Assembly (NCBI GenBank): GCA_014523525.1
Contig: JAATVL010000068.1
Span: 1-5,188 of the forward strand
Reading direction: 5' to 3'
Source: Nitrososphaerales archaeon TH703
GTDB lineage: Archaea; Thermoproteota; Nitrososphaeria; Nitrososphaerales; Nitrososphaeraceae
DNA: 5,188 nt
The notes below the pieces were generated by a model, which saw nothing but the letters and a program-made list of their open reading frames with translations, was not told the origin of the DNA and did not search any database. Both the position numbers and the translations under genes were made by a program. Below, in pieces: positions 1-5,152 of this stretch (positions are counted from its first letter, which is position 1; each line of letters starts with the position of its first letter).

Positions 1-465
1 ACTAAACTGAAAATACAAGTGGAGCCTAAATACCAGGATTACATTTCTTATCTCATATATTTTCTTATCAGTTTTCTTGTGAGAATATTTATCATTCGTT
101 CTGTAGAGTCCATTATTATCCTTTGTAAAATTATTAACTGATGTTTAATTTGGCGTAGTCGGAACTTTATTTCCATCTGTGCGACGTTGAAATCCTAATC
201 TATAAAAGGTACTTGAATTTGATATTGTTTAAATCGCGGCTAAACTAACCATGCAACAAACGTAATGTATTGTTCTATATTCAAATAACAAAGTTAATCA
301 ATACCTATAGCACACCAGCAACCATATCGTAACTAGGTTTGTTGGGCGGATCAATTTTACAGTTTTCGTGCCGGGCTGGCTCTCTAGACATCACCTCAAT
401 AGTCTATTGGAGTTTTTCATATATTTCCAACGTTAGTAATGAGGGTCCGCACAAAGCAAGAATTT
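1..465. other. Gene-poor region at left edge
   Basis: I see no supportable gene here. The + strand frame starting at base 1 stays open to a TGA at 139-141, giving 46 mostly hydrophobic codons. It has no ribosome binding site and could equally be the tail of a gene cut by the window edge or chance in AT-rich DNA. A TATA-like string (tataaaagg) lies near 201-209, but no gene follows at a suitable distance. An octamer at 390-397 is the exact reverse complement of the ribosome binding site core at 468-475. The stretch has no obvious repeats or tRNA-like cloverleaf. Confidence 0.5.
418..426 (+). promoter_or_regulatory. Possible TATA box for the 482-619 gene
   Basis: The string catatattt lies about 60 bases before the TTG start. 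An archaeal TATA box usually sits about 26 bases before the transcription start, so transcription would begin near 448. That leaves a leader of about 34 bases which includes the ribosome binding site at 466-475. The arrangement is coherent, but the motif is weak in AT-rich DNA. Confidence 0.3.
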
Positions 466-475
466 GGGAGGTGAT
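466..475 (+). promoter_or_regulatory. Strong Shine-Dalgarno site deciding a TTG start
   Basis: GGGAGGTGAT contains nine consecutive bases (467-475) complementary to the conserved 16S rRNA 3' end (ATCACCTCC). Six bases separate it from the TTG at 482. Near-full complementarity at good spacing is the main reason for calling the short gene that follows, and for preferring this TTG over another in-frame TTG at 464. Confidence 0.7.
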
Positions 476-481
476 ATAGAA

Positions 482-619
482 TTGGCAGTTGAAAATGGCT
501 GGTACTTTGCTGTCGCTATAAGTATACCTCTGGTCATTTGGTTCTTCGTGACTCATCTAAAGCAATTAAGGGCAAAGGATGAGACGATTAAGAGGCCAAC
601 TCACACATTAGCGGAGTAG
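482..619 (+). CDS. Small single-span membrane protein, function unknown
   Basis: This 45-codon reading frame begins at TTG 482 and ends at TAG 617-619. Residues about 7-24 form one hydrophobic segment (aromatic and aliphatic, including Trp7, Trp20 and two Phe). A hydrophilic tail rich in Lys and Arg follows (about residues 26-38). By the positive-inside rule the tail should face the cytoplasm and the short N-terminus the outside. The start rests on an almost perfect Shine-Dalgarno match six bases upstream. A T-rich stretch after the stop could end the transcript, so it is probably a monocistronic unit. I do not recognise the family. Small proteins of this shape are often accessory subunits of membrane complexes, but nothing here shows a partner. 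Main doubt: at this length chance is possible, and the ribosome binding site is the chief support. Confidence 0.6.
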   Translation: MAVENGWYFAVAISIPLVIWFFVTHLKQLRAKDETIKRPTHTLAE

Positions 620-640
620 GTGCTATTTCTATCCTCTTCT

Positions 641-653
641 CTTATTTTTTTTA
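641..653 (+). terminator. T-rich terminator after the small membrane protein
   Basis: A pyrimidine-rich stretch begins just after the stop at 619 and ends in a run of eight or so T at about 644-652. Archaeal transcription commonly terminates at oligo-T tracts without a required hairpin, and I see no stable stem next to it. The position suits termination of the 482-619 transcript. Confidence 0.45.
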
Positions 654-873
654 CAGGTTGGTATTAACATGCTGTAAGTATGGGCTTCCTTTTTCATTTT
701 TATTCAATTGAGAACTTTTGGCGTAGGATGACGAACCGATATAAGATATATTTCAATCAGATACAAAATTCAATCCAAAATTGTGATTCGTTATGCACTT
801 TATCAGACGTGGATCATTTAATTGTCAATTTAATGCTGTTACCATTGACTTATCTAGTTAAAGCGTGTTGATC

Positions 874-1005
874 ATGGATTTGATCGCAATGAGTATTGAT
901 TCTAGTAGTAGAGCTCCAAAATAGTGCTCAAAATATGACGCGTCGGAATGGATGAAGAACAAATTTGTACCTAAAACAGGATTCAGATTTATCTTAGAGT
1001 CCTAA
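874..1005 (+). pseudogene. Remnant 1 of a repeated short coding module (CSKYD family)
   Basis: The frame opens with ATG at 874, is broken by TAG at 922-924, and ends with TAA at 1003-1005. The core at 925-984 reads C-S-K-Y-D-A-S-E-W-M-K-N-K-F-V-P-K-T-G-F. It aligns codon for codon with segments at 1592-1645 and 2436-2546. Against the third copy, the TAG corresponds to a serine codon TCG, a single base change. Compared with the 2436-2546 copy, Asp, Lys and Phe codons differ only at the third base (GAC/GAT, AAA/AAG, TTC/TTT), which is the mark of past protein-level selection. No ribosome binding site is seen. Family and function are unknown to me. An alternative is that the similarity is chance in AT-rich sequence; I consider that less likely because three copies agree. 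Confidence 0.4.
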
Positions 1006-1048
1006 AAGCAAACCAAAAAGTCAGGATCCGGCGAAGTTGCTCAAATTT

Positions 1049-1058
1049 GGGAGGGGAT
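1049..1058 (+). promoter_or_regulatory. Shine-Dalgarno site ahead of an out-of-frame leader ORF
   Basis: GGGAGGGGAT matches the 16S complement at all but one base. It stands ten bases before an ATG at 1069 but 44 bases before the ATG of the SRPBCC-like gene at 1103. The 1069 ATG opens a 32-codon frame (1069-1167) that overlaps the start of the main gene in another frame. A second ATG at 1073 gives only four codons before TAA at 1085-1087. The site may therefore serve a leader peptide coupled to the main gene, or be a leftover of the decayed frame upstream, which shares the frame of 1069. Confidence 0.4.
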
Positions 1059-1102
1059 ACAATATATTATGTATGAAAAAGACATAACGCATACTAGTAA
1101 AT

Positions 1103-1474
1103 ATGAGTCTAATTTCAAAAACTATTGGCTTACGTGTTCCACCAGACCTAATCTACCGTGCTCTTAAGGATACACGTTTAGAACAGCTTTTTCCCGAATT
1201 CTTTATTGGAGTCACAAGAAAAATATCTATTGATAAAATAAATGAAGAGCTGGCATTTAAAACAAATACTCAAGACGGTCAGATTGAAATCGTAGAAACA
1301 TTCAGATTGATAATATCTGGAAATAAGAATACTAATGTCTTATACACTACTCAGACAAATATTGATGGAGATATAGCAGTAGAATCAATACTCAGGACAC
1401 ACATTGCAAATATCTTGTATTCACTTTTGATGCTTGAAACAGGATATGTTAATGGATTGATGCAAAAAGAATGA
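1103..1474 (+). CDS. Small SRPBCC/START-like fold protein (tentative)
   Basis: This 123-residue protein has no signal peptide or membrane span and is probably cytoplasmic. Its order of predicted elements suits the SRPBCC (polyketide cyclase/START-like) fold. A first strand leads into a V-P-P-D-L-I-Y-R-A-L-x-D motif (residues 12-23), which resembles the common 'PPexVfxALtD' opening, then a short helix ending in FPEF (30-33). Several strands follow to about residue 88, and then a long C-terminal helix (about 92-120). The fold binds hydrophobic ligands in other families, but no ligand can be inferred here. At 123 residues it is a little short for the fold. ATG 1103 is chosen because in-frame codons before it reach TAA at 1085 with no other usual start. 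The nearest ribosome binding site is 44 bases away. It converges on the CHRD gene. Confidence 0.75.
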   Translation: MSLISKTIGLRVPPDLIYRALKDTRLEQLFPEFFIGVTRKISIDKINEELAFKTNTQDGQIEIVETFRLIISGNKNTNVLYTTQTNIDGDIAVESILRTHIANILYSLLMLETGYVNGLMQKE

Positions 1475-1591
1475 TGGCTACGCCAAGTATAAACCACGAT
1501 ATTACAAATCATGTATGCAGTAATTCACTAATTGTAACAACGTTACGACTGATTATAACATGATCTATCCAACTAATTCTTCAAGCAGTGA

Positions 1592-1645
1592 AATTCGTGT
1601 TCCAAATATGATTGACCAGAATGGATTGAATTTGTTTGCAATGTG
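1592..1645 (+). pseudogene. Remnant 3 of the CSKYD coding module
   Basis: Translated in one frame this reads N-S-C-S-K-Y-D-stop-P-E-W-I-E-F-V. The TGA at 1613-1615 sits where remnant 1 has Ala and remnant 2 has Gly (GGT), so a single G-to-T change from GGA would explain it. Another TGA lies directly upstream at 1589-1591. Against remnant 2 it aligns without gaps from AAT through GAT, differing as TCA/TCG, GTG/TGT and TCA/TCC. Against remnant 1 it appears to have lost two codons (six bases) after the W-M/I pair and then resumes with F-V. It lies in the gap between two convergent genes and has no start or ribosome binding site, so it is not translated as a unit. Confidence 0.4.
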
Positions 1646-1688
1646 AATCTTTTTCTCTTTATAAAGAACAAACTTTTTGTTGATTTCT
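1646..1688 (+). terminator. T-rich stretch between convergent genes
   Basis: Two T5 tracts (about 1650-1654 and 1674-1678) sit in a pyrimidine-rich stretch about 175 bases beyond the end of the SRPBCC-like gene. Oligo-T tracts are the usual archaeal termination signal. The distance from the stop is long, so this could be a backup stop rather than the main one. No strong hairpin was seen beside it. Confidence 0.3.
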
Positions 1689-1757
1689 TAAATACCCTTA
1701 TCTAAATCTTCCAGAATAAAATTATAGATTGATCATAAAACATGGCAGCCAGGAAAA

Positions 1758-2339
1758 TCAATCCCATTGAAAATCTGTAATGTCTGGAAAAATCCTATCT
1801 ATTGGTACGAATTGGTCTCCTCTAATTTCACCAAGAGGGAATTCTATTGTTTGAACTTCAACATATACTCCTCCGTCCTCCATCAACTCGAGAAGATCTG
1901 CCAAGGATTTACCTTTTAGTTCTCCCTGTAGATCATCCGAAGTTACACCGCCAACAGCAACTGTTCCTTTTTCCTTATATGGACTTACGTTAGTAATGTT
2001 AATGTCATCACCTTTGACCTTGAGCTCTTTTGCTTCTTTCAAGAAATCTAATAACATACTTGCATTTTGAGTGTAGTTACCATAACTGTAGAGATTAATA
2101 CCAGTTATTTTGTCGATATCATTCACATTAATATTGTATACAAGCTGTCTCGAATCCTTTGTGAACTTAAGACCAACGAAGCCATATCCATGTGTATTAT
2201 TAGGCGGCACTTGTTGATCTCCATCAAGTACACACCAGAATCGGTTTACAAGTTCGGCATTGGCCGAATTACTGAAAAAAATTAGTCCATACAAGATCAA
2301 AATACAAATGACCATCAATAGAAACAATAAGATCTTCAT
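1758..2339 (-). CDS. Exported CHRD-domain protein
   Basis: This 193-residue protein begins with a signal peptide: Lys2, a hydrophobic core at about 3-22, then S-N-S-A-N-A with likely cleavage after Ala28. The mature part is essentially one CHRD domain. L-D-G-D-Q-Q-V-P-P (38-46) is the typical opening, L-V-Y-N-I-N-V and K-I-T-G (66-80) the middle, and G-V-Y-V-E-V-Q-T followed by F-P-x-G-E-I-R-G (157-174) the closing signature. CHRD was defined in chordin; its role in prokaryotes is not established. The His-x-His usually found just after the 'IT' strand is absent and replaced by N-L-Y-S-Y-G. Several N-x-S/T sequons are present (residues 47, 88, 92, 114, 117). The gene has its own TATA box at about -27 and lies divergent to the phosphatase gene. 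The acidic tail ends D-F-Q-W-D. Confidence 0.88.
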   Translation of the reverse strand: MKILLFLLMVICILILYGLIFFSNSANAELVNRFWCVLDGDQQVPPNNTHGYGFVGLKFTKDSRQLVYNINVNDIDKITGINLYSYGNYTQNASMLLDFLKEAKELKVKGDDINITNVSPYKEKGTVAVGGVTSDDLQGELKGKSLADLLELMEDGGVYVEVQTIEFPLGEIRGDQFVPIDRIFPDITDFQWD

Positions 2340-2360
2340 TGGTAATTTTCAATCGTCTCT

Positions 2361-2371
2361 TATTTAATTTA
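2361..2371 (-). promoter_or_regulatory. TATA box of the CHRD gene
   Basis: Read on the minus strand, TAAATTAAATA is centred about 27 bases before the ATG at 2339. That places the transcription start at or next to the start codon, so the mRNA would be leaderless or nearly so. No Shine-Dalgarno sequence lies before the ATG, in agreement. Confidence 0.55.
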
Positions 2372-2411
2372 CTTATTGGATCTCTAAATTAAAGATACGT
2401 CCAACCATTAA

Positions 2412-2546
2412 AACAAAGATAAAACGATCGACAGAAATTCAGTGTCAAAATATGATGGTCCGGATGTAATGCGTGACGATATCGGTCCTAAGGATGGATT
2501 TCTTAATTTATTATACCAAAAACTGAGCTTTAAACGCTTGTATTAA
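2412..2546 (+). pseudogene. Remnant 2 of the CSKYD module, possibly a short ORF
   Basis: This frame is open from just after TAA 2409-2411 to TAA 2544-2546. Its core at 2436-2501 reads N-S-V-S-K-Y-D-G-P-D-V-M-R-D-D-I-G-P-K-D-G-F, followed by a Leu-rich and basic end. It is the only copy without an internal stop. A GTG at 2442 could start a 34-residue peptide, but there is no ribosome binding site, and the other two copies have a Cys codon at that position. In the 23 codons from 2445, ten residues match remnant 1 and several others are conservative (Ala/Gly, Glu/Asp, Lys/Arg, Phe/Ile). It is most likely the surviving end of a broken gene rather than an expressed peptide. Family unrecognised. 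Confidence 0.4.
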
Positions 2547-2700
2547 TATTGGATTAATAAATTTTCAGCTAAATTCTTATTTTTTGAAGGTACCAAAGGA
2601 GCTTAAAAAAAGTCATTACACAATGGCTGTGGATCACATATTCTAAGGAAGGTGAGTAGCAATTCTGAGAATAATTGTGATTGAAAACCACACGGAGAAA

Positions 2701-2714
2701 TTTTTAATAATATA
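2701..2714 (+). promoter_or_regulatory. TATA box of the metallophosphatase gene
   Basis: TTTTTAATAATATA lies 15-28 bases before the ATG at 2729. Its left half is at the distance expected if transcription starts at or within a few bases of the start codon. No Shine-Dalgarno sequence is present, which fits a leaderless mRNA. Confidence 0.55.
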
Positions 2715-2728
2715 GTAGCATCTCTTTT

Positions 2729-3793
2729 ATGAATATGATGAAAATTTATTTCAAGATTGCAATTATCTTCTTCCCAATAATAATCGTATCAATCATTTGT
2801 ATGCAAATAGTTTTATCAGGATATGCAATGGCACAAGGAAAAAAATTTAATTTTGTAGCGGTAGGAGATCTTGATTGTAATATAAATTCAATGCAAACAG
2901 TTAACAACATTCTTGATAAAAAACCTCAAATTTTTTTAGCTTTGGGTGATATGTACTATGATTGTAAACCTGACGAATTCATGAAAGTATTTTCATCATT
3001 ACATGGTATCTTATACATGACTATGGGAAATCATGATTCTTGGTCAAAATTCGCAGGATTGTATCATTTACCAAATGATAAACCATATTATTCATTTGAT
3101 AAAGGGAATGTCCACTTTTTATCGATTAGCACAGAATCAGATCTTCGACAAAACTCTACACAATACGATTTTATAAATACTGATTTAGATATAGCTTCTC
3201 AAAATAGGAGTATTAGTTGGATTATAGTACTTGCTCATAGACCATTTATATCATCTGAAACAGAACATATTACTGAAAAAGAGAATTTCAAAACATATCC
3301 TCCCTTGTTTGCAAGATATGGTGTCGACGTGGTTATTCAAGCACACGTTCATAATTATCAGAGAACGTTTCCAATTCTCTTGGATAACTTCTCAAATCCA
3401 ATCATTGTTACTAAGAATAATACAATAAATGAAGGGACTGGTGTGTTATATATTACCACGGGGGGTGGTGGTCACGATTTGTATGAATTTAAATCAAAAT
3501 CACCTTACGTTCAAACCCAATATGCCGAGTATGGAATAATAAACGTAAATTCTACTGAAAATGCATTAACGATAGAAGCCTATACAAATAAGGATTTCGA
3601 GTCGCCTAAAGATACATTTACCATATTAAAAGGATATAATACTACAAATCCAACTCCGATTTTAAAATATGTTTATATTAATACCTCAAAAGGGAATGGG
3701 ATTATACCTACACCAAAGGGATTGATTGAAATCCCATTTGAGAACGGTACTGTAAGAATTCCAGTTAAGTATAATTATTCTTTACCACATTAA
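2729..3793 (+). CDS. Exported metallophosphatase (purple acid phosphatase-like)
   Basis: This 354-residue calcineurin-like phosphoesterase probably hydrolyses phosphate monoesters outside the cell with a two-metal centre. The N-terminus is a signal peptide (hydrophobic core about 8-30, then G-Y-A-M-A, cleavage likely after Ala35). All expected metal-site motifs are visible in order: V-G-D-L-D (Asp47), G-D-M-Y-Y-D (Asp74, with Tyr77 at the place of the purple-acid-phosphatase tyrosine), G-N-H-D (100-103), L-A-H-R-P (His170) and A-H-V-H-N-Y-Q-R (His206, His208). The order and the H-x-H-N-Y ending point to the tartrate-resistant/purple acid phosphatase branch. A T-G-G-G-G-H-D turn follows at 244-250. 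The last 50 or so residues form a Pro- and Gly-containing tail with no known domain. About eight N-x-S/T sequons occur. ATG 2729 gives the TATA spacing; Met3 or Met4 remain possible. Substrate unknown; phosphate scavenging is inference. Confidence 0.9.
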   Translation: MNMMKIYFKIAIIFFPIIIVSIICMQIVLSGYAMAQGKKFNFVAVGDLDCNINSMQTVNNILDKKPQIFLALGDMYYDCKPDEFMKVFSSLHGILYMTMGNHDSWSKFAGLYHLPNDKPYYSFDKGNVHFLSISTESDLRQNSTQYDFINTDLDIASQNRSISWIIVLAHRPFISSETEHITEKENFKTYPPLFARYGVDVVIQAHVHNYQRTFPILLDNFSNPIIVTKNNTINEGTGVLYITTGGGGHDLYEFKSKSPYVQTQYAEYGIINVNSTENALTIEAYTNKDFESPKDTFTILKGYNTTNPTPILKYVYINTSKGNGIIPTPKGLIEIPFENGTVRIPVKYNYSLPH

Positions 3794-3796
3794 GCC

Positions 3797-3801
3797 TTTT
3801 T
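3797..3801 (+). terminator. Oligo-T after the phosphatase gene
   Basis: A T5 tract begins three bases after the TAA at 3791-3793 and is followed by further T-rich sequence. It is short but well placed for an archaeal oligo-T terminator. It is also separated from the next gene's promoter, so the two genes are probably transcribed independently. Confidence 0.35.
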
Positions 3802-3873
3802 CAATTTGTCAACTTAAGTAGGATTTTACAGCATTAACCAACTGAATATATTGGTCCTAATTAATTTTGTTAA

Positions 3874-3891
3874 GTAATATTTAATAGTATA
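3874..3891 (+). promoter_or_regulatory. TATA region of the LEA14-like gene
   Basis: An AT-only stretch (aatatttaatagtata) lies 28-45 bases before the ATG at 3919. Its spacing puts the transcription start at about 3900-3908, immediately upstream of or within the Shine-Dalgarno sequence. This leaves two possibilities: a very short leader that uses ATG 3919, or a near-leaderless start at GTG 3904. Confidence 0.45.
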
Positions 3892-3905
3892 ATTTCTACT
3901 TATGT

Positions 3906-3910
3906 GGAGG
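3906..3910 (+). promoter_or_regulatory. Ribosome binding site favouring ATG 3919
   Basis: GGAGG is followed eight bases later by ATG at 3919. An in-frame GTG at 3904 would give a protein five residues longer but would place this motif inside the coding sequence. The motif and the better start codon favour 3919. Confidence 0.55.
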
Positions 3911-3918
3911 ATCTATTA

Positions 3919-4485
3919 ATGAATCGGAGTTTGCCAATTTATGTAATTAGGCTTTCATTTACTATACTCATCGTAGTAATTTTTGTCGCTGGTAGAGTGC
4001 TTACCACAACCGCCATCCTGAGTAACAGTATGAATCTCCAAAGTACATCTGGTTTAGGCACACAGGAAATCGAATTGAACGTAAAAGATATTATAGTCAA
4101 CAAGACAGGCCAAAATCTGGCTACTGTCAAAATTATTTTTGCAGCACATAATCCACAAGCATACACTGTTTTATTAAATGGAATTCACTATAACATTTTT
4201 TTTAACAATCAAACAGTATCATCCGGTGATATTGGAGGTGAGTCATTAATAGACATCATGAACGAGGAGCCAGAATTTCCAATAATAAGTAATGATACTG
4301 TTACCTTTAAGAACGTACAAACTATACATACAAATGAGATTAAAAATGATATATCTAATACAATAACTACAGGAAAAGCTTGCTTTAAAGTAAATGGAAC
4401 TTACTTCTACAGACAGGCAGCCAATCTGACTGCATCAGGAGGAGGAAATGAATTTCAACTGAAGTTTCCTAGTGGTTGCAGATAA
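3919..4485 (+). CDS. Membrane-anchored LEA14/WHy-like protein
   Basis: This 188-residue protein has an N-terminal hydrophobic segment (about residues 8-34, flanked by Arg3 and Arg11), either an uncleaved anchor or a signal peptide. The rest should lie outside the cell. Residues about 50-135 resemble the late-embryogenesis-abundant type 2 (LEA14/WHy) beta-sandwich: V-K-D-I-I-V-N, then A-A-H-N-P-Q (75-80), then V-L-L-N-G-I-H-Y-N-I-F-F-N-N (84-97) and V-S-S-G-D-I-G-G (100-107). The N-P plus L-x-G-I-x-Y-x-I pattern is the family's clearest mark. A C-terminal part (about 150-188) carries two cysteines, Cys155 and Cys187, which could form a disulfide. Six N-x-S/T sequons are present, one near the N-terminus. 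The family is linked to desiccation and stress in other organisms; the role here is inference. It converges on the PLAT gene. Confidence 0.7.
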   Translation: MNRSLPIYVIRLSFTILIVVIFVAGRVLTTTAILSNSMNLQSTSGLGTQEIELNVKDIIVNKTGQNLATVKIIFAAHNPQAYTVLLNGIHYNIFFNNQTVSSGDIGGESLIDIMNEEPEFPIISNDTVTFKNVQTIHTNEIKNDISNTITTGKACFKVNGTYFYRQAANLTASGGGNEFQLKFPSGCR

Positions 4486-4556
4486 CTGAACTGTACTAAT
4501 CAAGTTATAAACAAGATGTGAATTATATTATCGACTCCACGAATTGGATGGGATTA

Positions 4557-4572
4557 ATCTGATTTTTCAGAT
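4557..4572. terminator. Short hairpin between convergent genes
   Basis: ATCTGA and TCAGAT form a perfect 6-bp stem around a TTTT loop. It stands 72 bases beyond the LEA14-like stop and 76 bases beyond the PLAT stop on the other strand. Its midway position suits a two-way end of transcription, but the stem is short and no long T tract follows on either strand. It may be incidental. Confidence 0.3.
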
Positions 4573-4647
4573 GGGTTGCAATAAGAATTTCTAAATTTAG
4601 GCATCACTTTCAACACGCTTTCTTATGATAGCCGAAATAATTTGATT

Positions 4648-5100
4648 TTAACCTGGCCTTCCACGGTTTCGTGCAGGATGTAAATAAAGGCACTTCCCAG
4701 ATTTGTATCCCAAATATGTGTAGATCGTAGTATCATCTTCTGGTTCAAGTGCTTCGTATTTAATATCTGCTGCACTTACAGAAATATATTGTAGACACCA
4801 GTGATCATATCTACCCACAGGTTCGAAGCGGACATAGACAGGGTAAAGGCTAATATCTTCTGAATCTAGCGGAGGAAAAGCTCTAGGATTATTCCATGTG
4901 GGATTGTTTACGTTTACTTCGCCTGCTACTGCACTCGTACCCGCCGAGTAACTCCGTTCCGCACCACGCTCAAAATCTTCATATGATGTGCCTACGTGGA
5001 ACTCTCTGCCACAAAAACCAACATATACCTCTCCGTCCGTTCCTGCATCTTCAATATCGGCCGTCCGGATTCTAAATACTATCTTTTGAATCGTTACCAT
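4648..5100 (-). CDS. PLAT/LH2-domain protein
   Basis: This 150-residue protein has no signal peptide or membrane span. Residues about 4-115 match the PLAT (lipoxygenase homology, LH2) beta-sandwich: I-R-T-A-D-I-E-D-A-G-T-D-G-E-V-Y-V (11-27, the hallmark 'aGTDa.Vyi' strand pair), F-E-R-G (43-46), V-Y-V-R-F-E (88-93), and W-C-L-Q-Y-I-S-V (101-108), the typical closing 'W.l..i.V' strand. In other proteins the domain binds membranes, lipids or protein partners, often with calcium. A basic 35-residue tail ends R-N-R-G-R-P-G. No catalytic domain is attached, so it would act as a stand-alone binding module. Its GC content is clearly higher than that of the neighbouring genes (58% in 4921-4980, against 27% in 3061-3120), which suggests transfer or different constraint. 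The gene has its own TATA box and a tandem palindrome upstream. Confidence 0.8.
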   Translation of the reverse strand: MVTIQKIVFRIRTADIEDAGTDGEVYVGFCGREFHVGTSYEDFERGAERSYSAGTSAVAGEVNVNNPTWNNPRAFPPLDSEDISLYPVYVRFEPVGRYDHWCLQYISVSAADIKYEALEPEDDTTIYTYLGYKSGKCLYLHPARNRGRPG

Positions 5101-5118
5101 CGTAGATAAATATCCAAG

Positions 5119-5137
5119 TAAAAATATAAGTTTTATA
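5119..5137 (-). promoter_or_regulatory. TATA region of the PLAT gene
   Basis: On the minus strand this contains TATAAAA (5137-5131) and then TATATTTTTA (5128-5119). The first is centred about 34 bases and the second about 24 bases before the ATG at 5100. Either predicts a transcription start within about ten bases of the start codon, meaning a leaderless or very short-leader mRNA. No Shine-Dalgarno sequence is seen. Confidence 0.55.
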
Positions 5138-5152
5138 CAGATTTGAAGCCTT

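Larger units (their letters stand above)
620..1048. other. Gene-poor gap with decayed coding remnant
   Basis: No intact gene is supportable between the small membrane protein and the SRPBCC-like gene. A 63-codon ATG frame at 680-871 has no ribosome binding site or TATA box and no recognisable domain, so I do not call it. From 874 a second frame opens and matches two other intergenic segments at the protein level (separate entry). The 63-codon frame and the remnant are in different frames and could be pieces of one broken gene, but nothing proves this. Confidence 0.4.
2340..2728. other. Divergent intergenic region, CHRD / phosphatase
   Basis: This 389-base gap holds the minus-strand promoter of the CHRD gene at its left end, remnant 2 of the CSKYD module in the middle, and the plus-strand promoter of the phosphatase gene at its right end. 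Between about 2547 and 2700 I see nothing beyond AT-rich sequence, a short T6 tract near 2580-2585 and an A-rich run near 2606-2612. The two promoters are over 300 bases apart, so shared control is not obvious. Confidence 0.5.

Noticed and set aside
1..141. Open frame from the left edge, possible tail of a truncated gene
   Set aside because: It has only 46 hydrophobic AT-rich codons, with no motif and nothing to separate it from chance; more sequence to the left is needed.
368..410. GC-richer segment resembling a tRNA 5' end
   Set aside because: No acceptor, D, anticodon and T arms can be paired into a cloverleaf, and no T-loop motif is present.
680..871. 63-codon ATG frame on the + strand
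   Set aside because: It has no ribosome binding site, no TATA box at leaderless spacing and no recognisable domain. At this length in AT-rich DNA it can be chance, or a fragment of the decayed sequence that follows.
451..1068. Similar strings around 461-476 and 1045-1060 as a possible repeat
   Set aside because: Nearly all of the similarity is the GGGAGG-x-GAT ribosome binding motif, which both sites would share by function; only a few T/A bases extend it.
1532..1548. Small inverted repeat GTAAC-AAC-GTTAC
   Set aside because: The stem is only five to seven pairs, with no T tract next to it and no link to a gene start; such repeats are expected by chance.
2067..2285. 72-codon + strand frame inside the CHRD gene
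   Set aside because: It lies antisense to a well-supported CHRD-domain gene and has no start signals; it is a shadow frame.
3231..3428. 65-codon + strand frame inside the phosphatase gene
   Set aside because: It overlaps the metal-binding region of a clear phosphatase in another frame and has no domain of its own.
3939..4166. 75-codon minus-strand frame opposite the LEA14-like gene
   Set aside because: It is the antisense shadow of a gene with a ribosome binding site and a recognisable domain pattern.
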